Below, in pieces: positions 11,057 to 22,919 of a stretch of 64,000 nt of DNA. Source of the DNA: Vandiemenella viatica (Eukaryota > Arthropoda > Insecta > Orthoptera > Morabidae); contig CM061919.1 in the NCBI GenBank assembly GCA_031002005.1, positions 175,505,121 to 175,569,120 on the forward strand, written 5' to 3'. Both the position numbers and the translations under genes were made by a program. Each line of letters opens with the position of its first letter. Within the stretch, counting starts at the first letter, position 1. The notes beneath the pieces are model-generated. The model was not told where the DNA came from and did no database searches. It was given only the letters and a program-made list of their open reading frames with translations.

Positions 11057-13588
11057 TTATATTTTTCCCACAAACTCGAAAATTGTGTTGGATAACATGT
11101 CAAAATAATTGCAAACAGTTTGACGAATACTATTCGGCGTGGCTGTCAACGCTGCATCAGCAAGTATCAGGTCCCAATAATTGTCGTCTACCAGCAGCTG
11201 CAACTCGCGACATGCATCTTGACATGTAGTGAACACTCGACCATTAACTGTTCGTAAACATTCGAAAGAAGCTGGTCCAGGAACATTCACCAATAACAAA
11301 CGCTGAAAGAAACATTCACGTTGTTTTGGATGCAAAGTCTTTGCTTTGAATATGCCTGCGATCGAAGGATGTGGTTCTCCTTGTTTACGTGGCTACCATA
11401 TTTTACCTAATTTGTTCCATGAAAAATAGCTTGGAACATCGGTATATAATAATGTTTTTGCGAATTGGCGGAACACATCAGATTTTTGACACAATGTGAA
11501 TAATTCAGTTTGTGGTTTGTCGTTTTTGGTGGCTCAAGTATTCTTTGGAAAATATTTTCTTCGGTGAAATATACACGTTGATCGTTTTCAAGATGTATTG
11601 CAAGATGCTGGATGGAAGGGTCTATTCGTGGATGCGAAAACTAAAAATATGCCATATAGCTTCGTTGCTGCTGATGTATCTACCTATTTGGTATCGTGTT
11701 ATTTCGTCATTTTTATTTACATTTTGAACTTCAAATACGGCCAAATCGCTGCCTTTATTAACATATTTACAAACGTACTTAATGGATTTTACAGAACTGC
11801 AAAACTCGACGTTAATATGAGCCTTATACGTTTTTGAAAGCAATGGTGAGTATGGCACCACCCACTGATTGTCAATTTCAACTTGGTTTCTAGAATTTGA
11901 CATTCGCATTGTAAATGTTTGGCCACCATTCTCAGCGTTTCTGCCGTGATACAACGGATAACCATCGATATCCGTAATAGTATCATTCGTATATTCCTTT
12001 GGAAAACGTTTCTTACATTTTCCACCTTCCATGCATGGCGATGTCATGTTAAAAGCACCGCATGGTCCGTGGATCGAGTGACTGGTAACAATATCAAACA
12101 ATTCTTGATCAATTAATGGGCCGGAATTTCGGCTGAAATTATTTGATCAATTTCTTCTGGACGGATTTTAACTTCAAGCCAAATCAAAATGTGAGAATGA
12201 GGCAAACCACACTTTAGCCACTCAATCAAATACAGATAGCAACAGTGTGTTACCGAAAACTGAATGTTTTAGGATTAAATCAATCAATGATTTTAATTTC
12301 TGTTTGAACACACGTGCCGTGACATCATGACGATGCATTGATTGATGGCCTGGTAAAGTTTGTATTTCCTCCCAATTCGGATTACATGTAAATGTAATAA
12401 ACAAATCTGGACGACCATAATGACGTAACGTAAGTTATCGCATCTTGTATATATTCCCTGCATGTTCCGTGAACTGCCGATGTAGCTTGAAGGTAAAATA
12501 AATGCATTACCGATATCATTGGCGTTAAAATTTTCATAAATATTGCCGATAACAGTATCTCATAAGAGGATGTATTCCTCCGATCGTAATTTAACCTGGT
12601 TGTATCGAATAAATCGCAAATGCTTGTTTTCAACCTTGGCGTACATATCCACGACGTATTGAAGGCACAGTTGACGATATCGAAGGATATAGTTATCCTA
12701 ATTACGTCTAATCATCAATCGGGGGGCGTAGTACTTAATTTAAGTAACTTTTTTATTTGTTTTATTACCTGAAAAAAATTAAATAGTAAAAAAAGAATAA
12801 GAAATCAATATAGTGGGCCCGCTATAATCCGGCCCCTGGTCGGAATACTGCGGGTCTACTGTACTAATAAAATAACGAATTAAATAGTTGAATATTAAAT
12901 TTACCAGCAACTGGATCAAGCTGTTTGATGTTGATGTGATATTCATTCTGTCCTTGCCAGAATATCAGTGGATACTGGAGTGCGTCATACGAACGGTGTA
13001 GATCCGAAATTATACTAACAGTTCTATCTTGACGTGTGACTTTAATCAACTAAGTCACCAACCATAAAAACTGCAACTTCATCTACGGTTGGCGCGTTGA
13101 ATCTGCCAGCGTATTCTCCTGATGGTAATTTGTCAGCTTTGATGACAATTTGATAGTTGTACATTTTTTAATTGTGGCGACACAATTGAATAAGTTGATT
13201 ATTATTTTCCAAACAATTTTCCAACAATACCACAATTGCTCTCTCTTCTGCATGTTCGATGAAATTATACTGGTACCTAGTTTTCAAGCGTTCCTCACAA
13301 TTTCCAATAGATTTGGAGAAACTTCGGGTCATCGTTTGGCATCGGTATCAACGACCCAATCTTATGGTACACCTGGCCTTGTATTTTGAATTTAGTTTCA
13401 AAATGACGTCCATCAGATGTAAGATCGCAAATTTTTGTTGCCCAAAAGACGTCATCTGGAAGCAAGAATTGAATTTGCATGTCTTGCGCAGAAACAATTT
13501 CGAATCGTTGATTGTAAATGTTCTGGCGGATTGGGTAGTGGTAATAATACATCTTTTCCTGATGCACAACACATGCCGGCTGCTTCAT
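11057..13588 (-). pseudogene. Helitron Rep/helicase protein, fragmentary
   Basis: Helitron proteins join a HUH Rep nickase to a PIF1-family helicase. Fragments in order on the minus strand: an N-terminal region with FKIQGQVYHKIGSLIPMP (in 13588-13295), FITFTCNPNWEEIQ (in 12404-12222), PHSHILIWL (HUH histidines, about 12189-12200), then CMEGGKCKKRFPKEY and YVCKYVNKGSD (catalytic Tyr region, about 11750-11784). RTVNGRVFTTCQDACRELQL (11335-11057) is the linker that precedes the helicase. Frameshifts and stops separate the pieces. No Walker A or other PIF1 helicase motif follows, so the C-terminal half is deleted. Confidence 0.85.
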
Positions 13589-14842
13589 TGCGGAATTTCA
13601 ACGCCTGATAATACTGGCATATTTTGCTCACTGCACCGATTGCAGTTTTTGAATGTGCAGAGTAATCAATGGCTGGTGCATATTGGAACGCAAGACGAAC
13701 AAATGATACACGTGTTAACGCACGGCTGATTTACTGTCTCACTCGTTCTCTTTCTCTAAATGTAGCTATGTGCTTTTCTCAATGCCGCTCTTGTTCTCGA
13801 TATATTCTGTCACAGACGTTCATCACGCTGTTCTTGAGATTCTTGCATACGATGCTCAGCTGTCCTGATTCTTTAAACTTCCTTACTTGCCGCGATTTGT
13901 GTTGCTGATTGATGAGCTCTTTCGTAGTGCGTCTTGCCTCTCTGCTACACGCATTGTCGAGGTTAGATTCTTTGGCGACATTTCACTGAAAAATATTTGA
14001 ATTACAACAAATAGTGCCTTTCTGAAAGCCTTAAAATAAGACACTATAATACAGTGGTGAAACCGGAATTTTTGGGTCCATTGAAAAATACAGTAAAATG
14101 GAAGTTAAGAACTAATGAGGAAATATAAAATAACATTGAAAAAATAACAGAAAAAGAAGAATGATATTTTTTGATATATTTATAGCATGGATGACACCAG
14201 GCTTTCGAGAGGTTTAGAAAGATTTGAAACGAAATAATACCAGTGAACTGTATGGAAAGAAATTTTTTTCGATAGCAGACATTGAATATGGCAGGATTCA
14301 AAGGTAGAGAGGAGTGCAATAATGAAGGAGTACTGGGGAGGAAGAAAGAAAAAACAACAGGAGAGGAATTGAAATTGACACGTGGAGTCTAGCTGACCAT
14401 AACAAAAAGAAGAAGAAAAATGATAAGTTAGTGAGAAATGCTTACACGGTTCGAATTTATCGTAACGTTTTCTTCAATGTTATATTCATGTGTGTAATTA
14501 CTTTGTCGTTAGGTATAAAGACACAAAAACGATGAACAACAATACAGTATAATTATAACACAATGCACAGCACAATTAAAATGGAAGAAAAGTCACACAT
14601 ATGGCGTGGAATAGACCGTAGCATAAATAAATCGAAATACAACGCCATCTACTGGATGGTTCGATAAATTAACACACCGCCATCTGTTAGGAATAAACTG
14701 TAGCATAAATAAATTGAAACAGAACGTGATCTACTGGATGATTACCCAACCTAGCTAACCAAGTGTTGTATAGATAAGTTAACACATCGCCATCTGTTAG
14801 AAACTTATGGAACTATAATAATAATTACGTGTGGTCGTAATG

Positions 14843-15117
14843 ACCTGGTGACATGGTTTCTACTGGCTGGGCATTCTGCCCCTGTCGTAGCCGCCTTTAC
14901 CTAGCCCGCCCATCCTGCCTGGTACAGGGGACCTACATTTTAACGTCGAATCCGAACCACAGTACCGTCTTGGCGTATTTCACCTCATACAGCATGCTGC
15001 GCCGGGGGTTAATGCCGGGTTAAGTGTCTATAAAAATCCTCACTGAGACAGGGACTCGAACCGGGGACCTTTCCATCTCCAGTCAGACGCCCTAACCACG
15101 GAGCCAGCAGACCGCTT
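14843..15117 (-). mobile_element. SINE family B, copy 1 (tRNA-derived)
   Basis: The minus strand begins with a tRNA-like head: a CCGTGGTTAGGGCGTCTGAC A-box region and a CCGGTTCGAGTCCC B-box (about 15040-15117). The body is shared with 27751-28020 and 58793-58976. It lies inside the 5' part of the Helitron, making it a third nesting level. No clean target duplication was seen. Confidence 0.75.
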
Positions 15118-15530
15118 AGCCTTGGTGGCTTACAAATAAGCACAAACCATTGTCCTATGACAAACATTTAATGAACATTTATTTCGCAAATAATAAATAT
15201 TGAGGTCTATAATCCAGATAAAAACTATCCTATCTTTTAAGTTGGACTAAATCACACACATTAAGCCAAATTTCATCTAAATCGGTTATGTAGTTTCGGA
15301 GTTCATCCCGGACGAACATCGTGACACGAGATTTTTATATATATAAAGATATTTGCACGTCTTATTTTAATTTCAAAACGGTACTTACTTAAAAAACATG
15401 CCTCGTATATAATTGATTACCTACCTATTGTTTAAGAAGTTGCAAATTGTTACTTTATTTTCGAAGGTTTTAGATAAAATTTATTATTGGAAGTGCTGTT
15501 TTACTGAAGTTCTAAATTTAAAATTGCAAA

Positions 15531-15881
15531 ATGACCGATGCAGTGAATGTACATAGTTACTCGTTACAAGGACAAGGGAGGGAGAAAGAGGAGAAAGTCA
15601 GGAAACCACGAAATGAATGTGTCCTGCAGACGATAGACTCTTTGACATGGCCCAGCCATTCAACTGTCTACGTCGAGGAGCATGACAAAATTTTTAGACG
15701 TCTTATGGTTGTACTCCGTCATGTTCCAGTTATTTGCCTTGGCATATCAATGACAGCAATTGGAAATGCCTCCATGAATTACGCTTTCGGAACGAAAGCA
15801 GCATTTAGAGGTCTGTCAGAGTATCCATTTCGACTCGCATGCTTCTTTACATTGCTTGCAGAAGAAGGATTTAAGTTATGA
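15531..15881 (+). pseudogene. unrecognised ORF remnant iii (116 codons)
   Basis: The ATG at 15531 opens 116 codons, with a charged start (GREKEEKVRKPR), then IDSLTWPSHSTVYVEEHDKI and the hydrophobic run VVLRHVPVICLGISM. Copy 2 (62875-63195) aligns but has a TGA after 11 codons and further indels, so at least that copy is dead. Downstream (to 16150) more conserved sequence contains KGRLLLVLPTGTLLDRCNTH in another frame, suggesting a longer ancestral product. I do not recognise it. It could be part of an unknown element or a processed fragment of a host gene. Confidence 0.35.
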
Positions 15882-16150
15882 AGTAATGAGCAGAATCCAA
15901 GGTGTATGTTCTCCGTACATATGTCCCAAAAAGTTTCAAACAGATCCGCAAGTTACCACACGTCTGTGCTCATATACAGACTCGCATATTCACCCAAAGT
16001 TTGGATCTGGGAAACCTGCCTATACTTGTGTCTCGATCTTTCACCCATGAATCCACATTTCCGTAAGGGAAGACTCCTTTTAGTTTTACCAACTGGAACC
16101 TTACTGGATCGATGTAATACCCACTGGAAATGTAGATGTCACCATCCTTA

Positions 16151-16552
16151 AGGTTTCCAATCAGCTTACCTTATGTGGCTTACATGAAAGATAAAATTCA
16201 AGTTAATAAGGTAATCAAAACACCTTTAAGACTTTTTTCCAAAATTACGTTCATCGTTGAAGGGAAGTGCATCCATTCCATAATCGTCGAACTATCATCG
16301 CAAAAAAAGGTTGTGACAAAAGATAGGTGAATACCTTAGATTTTTTATCTACAAATTGCAGTCATTGTTTGCAGGCCTACTAAATCAATCTGTGATATGA
16401 CAATGATCGCGGAATTTAAAGGTTCCCAGGTCAAGGTCTTTCCCACAAACGTGGCATAATGTGGCACGAGAAAACTTTGTTCCTTGATTGGCTGTCATTT
16501 AAAGAAATACACCCTTCGTAATTCTCAGCAACTTCTTTGGCAAGATCTACAA
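16151..16552. other. unannotated spacer
   Basis: Beyond the end of the duplicated unit I see only short frames, with no repeat match within the window. Confidence 0.5.
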
Positions 16553-16990
16553 GTTGGCCTTAAGGACAGTTCTCGTGGAGTTGGAGAGGGTGCAAAAAAG
16601 GGCTGCTAGATTTGTTTCTGGAAATTACCGCAGAATACAATCAGTAACAGATATGATAAAAGAGCTGGAAGGGGATTCATTGGAAGACAGGAGGAGGGTC
16701 ATGGGAGTGTACAAGTGTACAAGGCGTATATTGGTGATGAGGCATGGAAAGATATTGGTGTAAGAATTAAAAGTAATGCATGGAAGAGGAAAGATGACTA
16801 TGACCACAAGCTGGCACTCGATTTCAGGCACAAGGGTGTAGAAATATTCTCTTTTTATGGGTAAGGGTGTCAGGGATTTGAATAATTTACCAATAGAAAT
16901 GATGAATAATTTACCAAAAACGTTGAAAGAAATGTAGGTGGGTGCAGGAAAGATGGGTGTGTAGGGAAATTACCACCGGGGCATGCGCTC
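16553..16990 (+). pseudogene. LINE family 2, 3' fragment (RT C-terminal region)
   Basis: The fragment includes ELERVQKRAARFVSGNYRR, the region just past the reverse transcriptase core of Jockey/CR1-type LINEs. A frameshifted continuation follows (SNAWKRKDDYDHKLALDFRH). The 3' tail has a CTCCATAGCAATTTTATTAA end. The same protein segment lies on the minus strand at 63593-63976, and the tail also occurs at 57098. It is 5'-truncated and carries at least one frameshift. Confidence 0.75.
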
Positions 16991-18784
16991 CATAGCAATT
17001 TTATTAAATATTATTATATTATGATCTTCCTTAGAATGAGCCAAATCGTGAGTGCAGAGTGCAGTGTAATATATTCCGCAGCATAAGGTTTGATTCAGGA
17101 AAGCGGTTGTCAGAGGCGTTGGGGGAGGGGGGGGTGGTGAGTTGCTCATACAAAATATTCCATTTTAAACTTTTCGTAAACGAATAACGTTAGACGTTGT
17201 TGGTGCACAAAATCTTTAAACCTTGAGGTTTTATTTTCGACGTGAGGTAGAGCGACTCTTACTGGGTGTACCCTCGAGAAAATAATCTCGTTGCGCTACA
17301 AGAGAGCTTTACACTAAGATGTTGCAGACAACTCTCACAAATGTGCAAGGCATGCTCATGCCCACCCTAGTAAAGAACTAACTAGCTATGACATCTTATG
17401 TACCCAACATTAATCAAATTTTTCATTAGTGTATTTTATCATCAACATATCTGCAGTTTGATGTACGGTACGACAACAATGTTTTTAACTTTGATGATTT
17501 TCTCCATACGAAATAGGATTCTGGATTCTGCCTTTCACGATTATTGAAATTGAGGTGGTAGCTGAATTGTACATTCTAATACGTGTTAACTTTGTCCCCA
17601 TTTTTAATGTAATACTAACATTTACCCACTGCTTCGCACGCGCGGGTTTTTGCGTGTATAAAAATACTCTACCATTTTTTTTTAGTACCAAATATTAACT
17701 CGAAGAAACAAAAAATGTAAATTACATTTAAATATTTTCCTTTCCTTTAGTTATTACCTTAGATTCGGTTTTCATAGTATAGCTCAAAAAAAAATTATAC
17801 TTATATTTTAACACACTATAATATATTATAAATAAGAAATTAAAAGTACATGAAACATAATCGCTAACGATCCAATAAGGAGGTATTAAGAATCAGTTGA
17901 CATTTTGGTTAAAAATTTGTAACACACTTTCTGGAGATGAAATGTTAATATTAAAAATAAATTCTAAAAAAAAGTTGTGTGATATTTTTGCAAGTTTTTT
18001 GAGCAAGGAGTGAACATCTCAATTACAGTGGGATCTGTATCTCATTATTTTATCTCTATAAATTTATTTAATTATTCTCTCCGTACCTCGGTATATATAA
18101 GTCATTTGCTATTTACGCAGATTTTAATTGTGATCGTTAGCTCTAAAGAATTGAAAACAGCACCCAAATTGCTGTTGTAGTTTTTGCGGGGCTCCCGTTT
18201 TAATAGTGAGACACACACAACTTGCTTACAGATTTATAACACTATGGAAGCTACAATCGACCAGGGAAAGTAGGGTTCGTCGTCATCGATTCGAACAGAC
18301 TACTTTCTGCTTTCTAATGGTGTCGATTGGCAAGGGTACGTGTTACGACCCTCGATACTTTGGTTCAAATTTATGAATGTTTATGTCGAGGGAGATTATT
18401 CTATCGAAGGATATAAAACCTTTTGTTATTGAAATTCAATAAATTTTTCCATGATTTCTGTTCTAAGATTGACGCCTCAACATGCAGAAAAAGAAGTACT
18501 CAATGTAATTAGCAATATCTTAATAAAAATGTATATTTTGGAAATTGTAGTTTCTGCTCAGTTTTGAAGTCATTAATCACGCCTAATCAGCACTTTACAA
18601 TTTATGTATCTCTATTAGTGACTGTTTCGCCGATTTTTTTCCCAAAAGTACGACAGGTTGCAATGTTTCAGGTGGTGTTCATCCGAAACGACCTTGGCGA
18701 GGAAACTTACACGAACAGAAGAGAACTCATGCTGAAAATTCCCTGAGCTAGTAATTTCAATATTAATAATCAATTGTGTTTAGT
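16991..18784. other. unannotated AT-rich stretch
   Basis: A G run at 17118-17135 and several T/A runs are present. There is no coding frame I would defend and no match to the other repeats in this window. Confidence 0.5.
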
Positions 18785-18817
18785 CATACAATGTAGGCTT
18801 TCACGGCCGGCATTAAC

Positions 18818-18875
18818 TTCACTCAGAATTTCCGGGCTATCGACCACGGCCTTTAGCCCGGAAATTCTGAGTGAA
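18818..18875. repeat. perfect 21-bp inverted repeat (hairpin)
   Basis: The arms at 18818-18838 and 18855-18875 are exactly complementary over 21 bp (core CAGAATTTCCGGGCT / AGCCCGGAAATTCTG) around a 16-base spacer. The left side is preceded by TGTAGGCTTTCACGGCCGGC. It looks like a fragment of a foldback or MITE-type repeat. No terminator or gene context exists here. Confidence 0.8.
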
Positions 18876-21800
18876 ATTGTGTTTAAGTTATTTTGGATCA
18901 CAAATGATTGTACGTATGTGTGTATCGCATATCCCACGTGATTTCTAATATCAGAACATTAACAATTAATTTCTATAACGAACAACACATTGCAAAGCAT
19001 GTGCCATAATTTTGTAATATTGTCTAAAATGATTCTTTTGTACACTATGAATTTTGCCTACTAATTCTAGGCTAGAACCGTTACCTCATCAAGTTTTAAT
19101 AGTCTGTTCTTTCTGTGCTTTACCTGTGTCATTGTATGTTCATTATTAATAAATGTTCAATAACTTCAGTTAAGACAATCTAATTAATGAAAAGAGAATT
19201 CATACCATCTTATCAAAAAAAAAAAAAAATGCTACGAGCCACAACACCAATTATTTCAAGTTCTTATCAAAAAGGATATTTTAGAAAAATATTTCTTTTT
19301 TAATCCCACGAATTATGATTATTACCAAATGTTACTTCACGTTCTTGAAGTTCCATATGTACCAATAATTATCAGTTAATTGTATAAATCTGTTTACTCT
19401 ACTTTTCCACCGCCAATGTATTCATTCACAACAAGAGAGGAGAGAGTAAGCAAAAAGCTGATATAACGCTGCAGTCACAATTTATATTACTTCCGTTAGC
19501 GTCGGAAAAAAGTCAGCATATAACTTTTCATGCGCAACAAGTGGCACATGAAAAGAAGAAATCGAGAAGTGAGAATTCAAATTAAATAAAGCGATCCCAC
19601 AGCAGTAGATAAACTGCAGTTATTCTCTGATTAGATTCACTGACAATCCGACAGAAAGATGGAAATATCTGAACTAAATTCCATTTTGTCCATTTCGCTT
19701 TACTGAGTTCAACTCTATAACTGTCCATGAATTATGAAACTGATGAAAGCTGATGCATCAGGTTAAACCATCTGGTTGATTTATAATATTACATTTTAAT
19801 AGTTTCGTAAATTAAAATATCAAGTATATCTTGTAATCCAAACCTAAACTACTGATTTGAAATTCACAAAAACTAAAATGAAACAATTCTTCAGTTTCGT
19901 ACTCATAACCTAGATTATTACTCCCATGCAAGTCCACTACAATTTATTTACTTACTTATTTTAGCCTGTTCTCTCATTATTTCCATTGTGTTCATTTCGT
20001 GGTTCACCTGTCTATTTATAATGCTTCTAGTCCTTATAGTCCTTCTATAATATTTTCGATATGTCTGTCTTATCCTTTCTGACCTTCGAAACTTCCTGCA
20101 GTTCTTGTTGTCCTTTGTATATTTTTTAGGAAAATTATCTCTGAATCTAAGTTAAATGCTTGCTACTCAATAATTCCTTTATCCCAAGAAGGATGGTTAT
20201 TTTAGTTCTAAACTGTTTATTCGCTATTTTGGGTGCAATACAATCAGGTCGGGGCTAGCGTTACACTTACATAATCAATTTATTGTCCATGTTATCACCA
20301 ACAAGGAAGACCCTCTATTTCCAGCAGCAGATCACCTGGCAATAGCGACAGACCCATGATGTTTCATTACTTGACGATTAATAACTAAGGAAAGTTTTAT
20401 TCATTTTCAAGTCCGAGAAAAACTGCTCTTTTATATGAAGTGGATACTAAATTATTAATACTTTTAGTAAAATTTGTGTGTAGAGCACTAAAGCGATTTA
20501 TGTTGTGGAATTGTGGTTTTCTGCGTTGCATTTTCTACTTGAAAGTGGTATATGTTTCACACAGACAAGGACAGAGATATTAATCTTATATGTATATATA
20601 AAAATAAACGTGTATGTTGTATTGGACCACCGGTTCGGGAGGGGGGAGCCAATACGTTGATGAAATATAATTATTAATAATATATATGACATCCAATAAG
20701 TTGGTTATTTGATTAAATGGTGAACTAGAACCATTATTATTTTACACAAATATTATACTCAATTTATTAAGTCTTCTGGCTTATACAAGGCCGGGTACAG
20801 TTAACGTTACGTTAAACATAATCCAAAGACAAACAAACAAGCAGTACCCGACATTTACAATCCGCCGGATAAAAGCAAACATGAAACCGATTTAAATATT
20901 TCAATAATTTGCAAAGTCAACATGATATCAAAGTGGCATCACAGGCCAACAAGTTGAAGTTACCATTCACAAAACAAAGAATCCCAGGGCGCCGTTTTAA
21001 AGTTAAAAGCATCGTCTTGAATTTAAAACAATGAGCAAGATGCTTCGAATTTGAAGTTAAAACATGAAAAGTTTGGTTAGCTCAGTGATTTTAGGATGAG
21101 AGCAGAGTCTTATCTCAGGAGTAGTTTACGGGTTAGCAAGCCTCGTTAAAACCCAATGGAACTGTGGACCCATGCGTCGGTACTTTACCATAAGAGCATC
21201 TTCTTGATGAGGTGTGGCACGCTCAGTACCACTGCAGCAACGAATGCCAAGTAAGCGGATATGCCCGCGTTAGCACATCAGCTTCCAGCCCATCAGCCAG
21301 AAATGCGATGAGACACAGTCACTGATCAACAGCCACGAGCGTATCGGGAGATACGTCCGCTCAGCAGCTCGTCTCGGCAGCAAGTGTAGTGAATATGGCG
21401 TCGTGTCCTCTTCTCCGGCAAAATCAGCTTCCTCTCCGCTCATGAAACAGAAGCCGTGAATTAACCACTGTGAACCTCTGTAGCCGTTCACGATTGGTGC
21501 ATTAATATATGTCCATCATCACGTGTTTCGTATCGCAGCTAATATTCGCTACGCGCTTCCCGCAAATTTTGCTTGACCTTGTCGGGCCACTGGGAAGGGG
21601 TGAGGTCAGTAGTCATTATACTCGGGAGGTAACGGTTTCCGCGCGCTACCCCTTTTGTGAGCCATAGGCGTCGGCCTGTCGGTGACACTGGGCATTGTCC
21701 CGTCCTCTGAGCGTTCAAAACTGCCGTTCCAACTTCCTACATTCAATATATTTTCCGTAGAGCAAGTTTTGCAGAAACTAAACCATATAACAATAACTTT

Positions 21801-21949
21801 GGCTGCTCGGGTTTAATATATGATTATTCACCTACGAGTTAACCCTATCATTTATAATATTTACAATTTAATAACTGAATATTAAAAAGAAAATCTGAAT
21901 ATTAATTAATTACTTAATAATATTCATTGTGGATGACTCAGTCATATCA
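18876..21949. other. unannotated AT-rich stretch
   Basis: No open frame above about 75 codons looks real, and no repeat shared with the rest of the window was seen. The part 21150-21720 is less AT-rich, but I recognise nothing in it. Confidence 0.5.
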
Positions 21950-22435
21950 CAATGTCCCTATATTTAACCCTGCAGCCAACACTACCAAGCGCAAACCACT
22001 GATGATTGTGTGTGGTAGTAGCATGGAGCTTCCCATCGTTCACAACGTTGGCCAAATGCCGGTAGCTGTGGGGGGGGGGGGGGGGGAATGGTGGTTTAAA
22101 CTGGTTGACCTCAGAAATGTGTGTCACTATATTTCACTTTTCTGCCAAAACTACCAAGCGCAGAATACTGGAGATTGTGTGTGGTAGCAGTATGGAGTTT
22201 CCCATCGTGCAAAACGTTGGCCAAATTTCGTTAACTATGGTGGTAATAGATATGGTGGTTGAAAGTTGTCGAACAAAGACATTTTCATAATACTACCAAT
22301 GACATGTGTGTCCATATATTTCACTTTGCTGCCACATCAACATAGCGCAGACCACTGTTGTTTGTGTGTGGTACTAGCAACGAGTATCCCATCGTGCGCT
22401 ATGGTGATTGCATGTCGGTAGCTGTTATTAGTCAC
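21950..22435 (+). repeat. three imperfect tandem units of ~165-190 bp
   Basis: Units begin at about 21950, 22116 and 22303. Each carries TATATTT, then CCAAGCGCA or a variant, GATTGTGTGTGGTAGTAGCA-like text and CCCATCGT, followed by GTTGGCCAAAT in the first two units. The third is shorter. Unit 1 has an 18-G run at 22069-22086. Divergence between units is substantial. Confidence 0.75.
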
Positions 22436-22562
22436 TTGAATCTTCAGATATATGGGTTACTTACTGCCTTTTGATAAATTGTCTTTAGTTTAAAGGTAAA
22501 CATATGTAGGCCCTACTCTTAATAATCCCCGAGTCTGCTTTCGCTGGGGATCAAAGGAAATA

Positions 22563-22911
22563 CGAGGTGTGTGAGAAAAGTAATGAGACTGATTTTTTGC
22601 TTACAAAAGTTTTTTTTTATTTTCAAACAACTATATTATCCCCTTCAAAGTAGTTCCCATGGGCAGCTATACACCGGCGGAGTCGTTGTTTCCACTCTTG
22701 GTAGCAGTGCTGAAGGCTTCAACTGGTAGGACTGTTAACTGGTCGGTCACAGTCATTTAATGTTCTCTAGAGTTCCAAAATAACGTCCTTTTAAGACGTG
22801 TTTCAATTGCGAAAAAGGAAAAAGTCACAAGGACTAGCACAGATTGGTAGACACAACGGTGCCAGAACGCTCACAGTGTTAACAATTCCATTACTTTTCT
22901 CACATACCTCG
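22563..22911 (-). mobile_element. internally deleted mariner
   Basis: TA at 22561-22562 and 22912-22913 bound inverted ends sharing TGTGAGAAAAGTAATG. The minus strand still encodes a mariner C-terminus (QEWKQRLRRCIAAHGNYFEG) near 22640-22705 and ends in a stop. The middle of the transposase is missing, leaving about 350 bp. Its right TA lies only 4 bases from the left TA of the neighbouring Tc1. Confidence 0.85.
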
Positions 22912-22919
22912 TATATCTA

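Larger units (their letters stand above)
10737..15349 (-). mobile_element. Helitron, helicase-less, nested in mariner 2
   Basis: On the minus strand it starts TCTTTATATATATAAAAATC (TC at 15349-15348) and ends in CTAG (10740-10737), preceded by a GC-rich hairpin (GCGTGACCGGGTCAG). It sits between an A and a T, the usual Helitron target. Rep fragments are readable between 11057 and 13588. From about 13735 to 15349 is the 5' non-coding region, which contains a SINE. Only about 320 AT-rich bases separate the last coding fragment from the 3' end. Confidence 0.88.
9470..15405 (+). mobile_element. mariner element 2, split by a Helitron
   Basis: TA duplications at 9468-9469 and 15406-15407 bound inverted repeats of about 35 bp that share AAGTACCGTTTTG (left: GTATTTTTTAAGAAAGTACC). 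The transposase occupies 9633-10717. The right end of the mariner (15350-15405) has been pushed 4.6 kb away by the Helitron at 10737-15349. Without the Helitron the element is about 1.3 kb, a normal mariner length. Copy 2 of the duplicated unit lacks this element, so it inserted after the duplication. Confidence 0.88.
1..16150 (+). repeat. duplicated ~4-kb unit, copy 1, split by later insertions
   Basis: Three pieces of this interval (1-2171, 9097-9469 and 15406-16150) match, in order and orientation, the nearly continuous interval 59339-63508. The first bases of the window already match copy 2 from 59339 or 59340, so the duplication may extend left of the window. The breaks in copy 1 coincide exactly with the ends of an LTR element (2172-9096) and a mariner (9470-15405). 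Similarity stops on the right just after the shared CATCCTTAAGG, at about 16150. The two copies differ by many substitutions and small indels, so the duplication is not recent. Whether the unit is a host segment or an unknown transposon is undecided. Confidence 0.9.
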
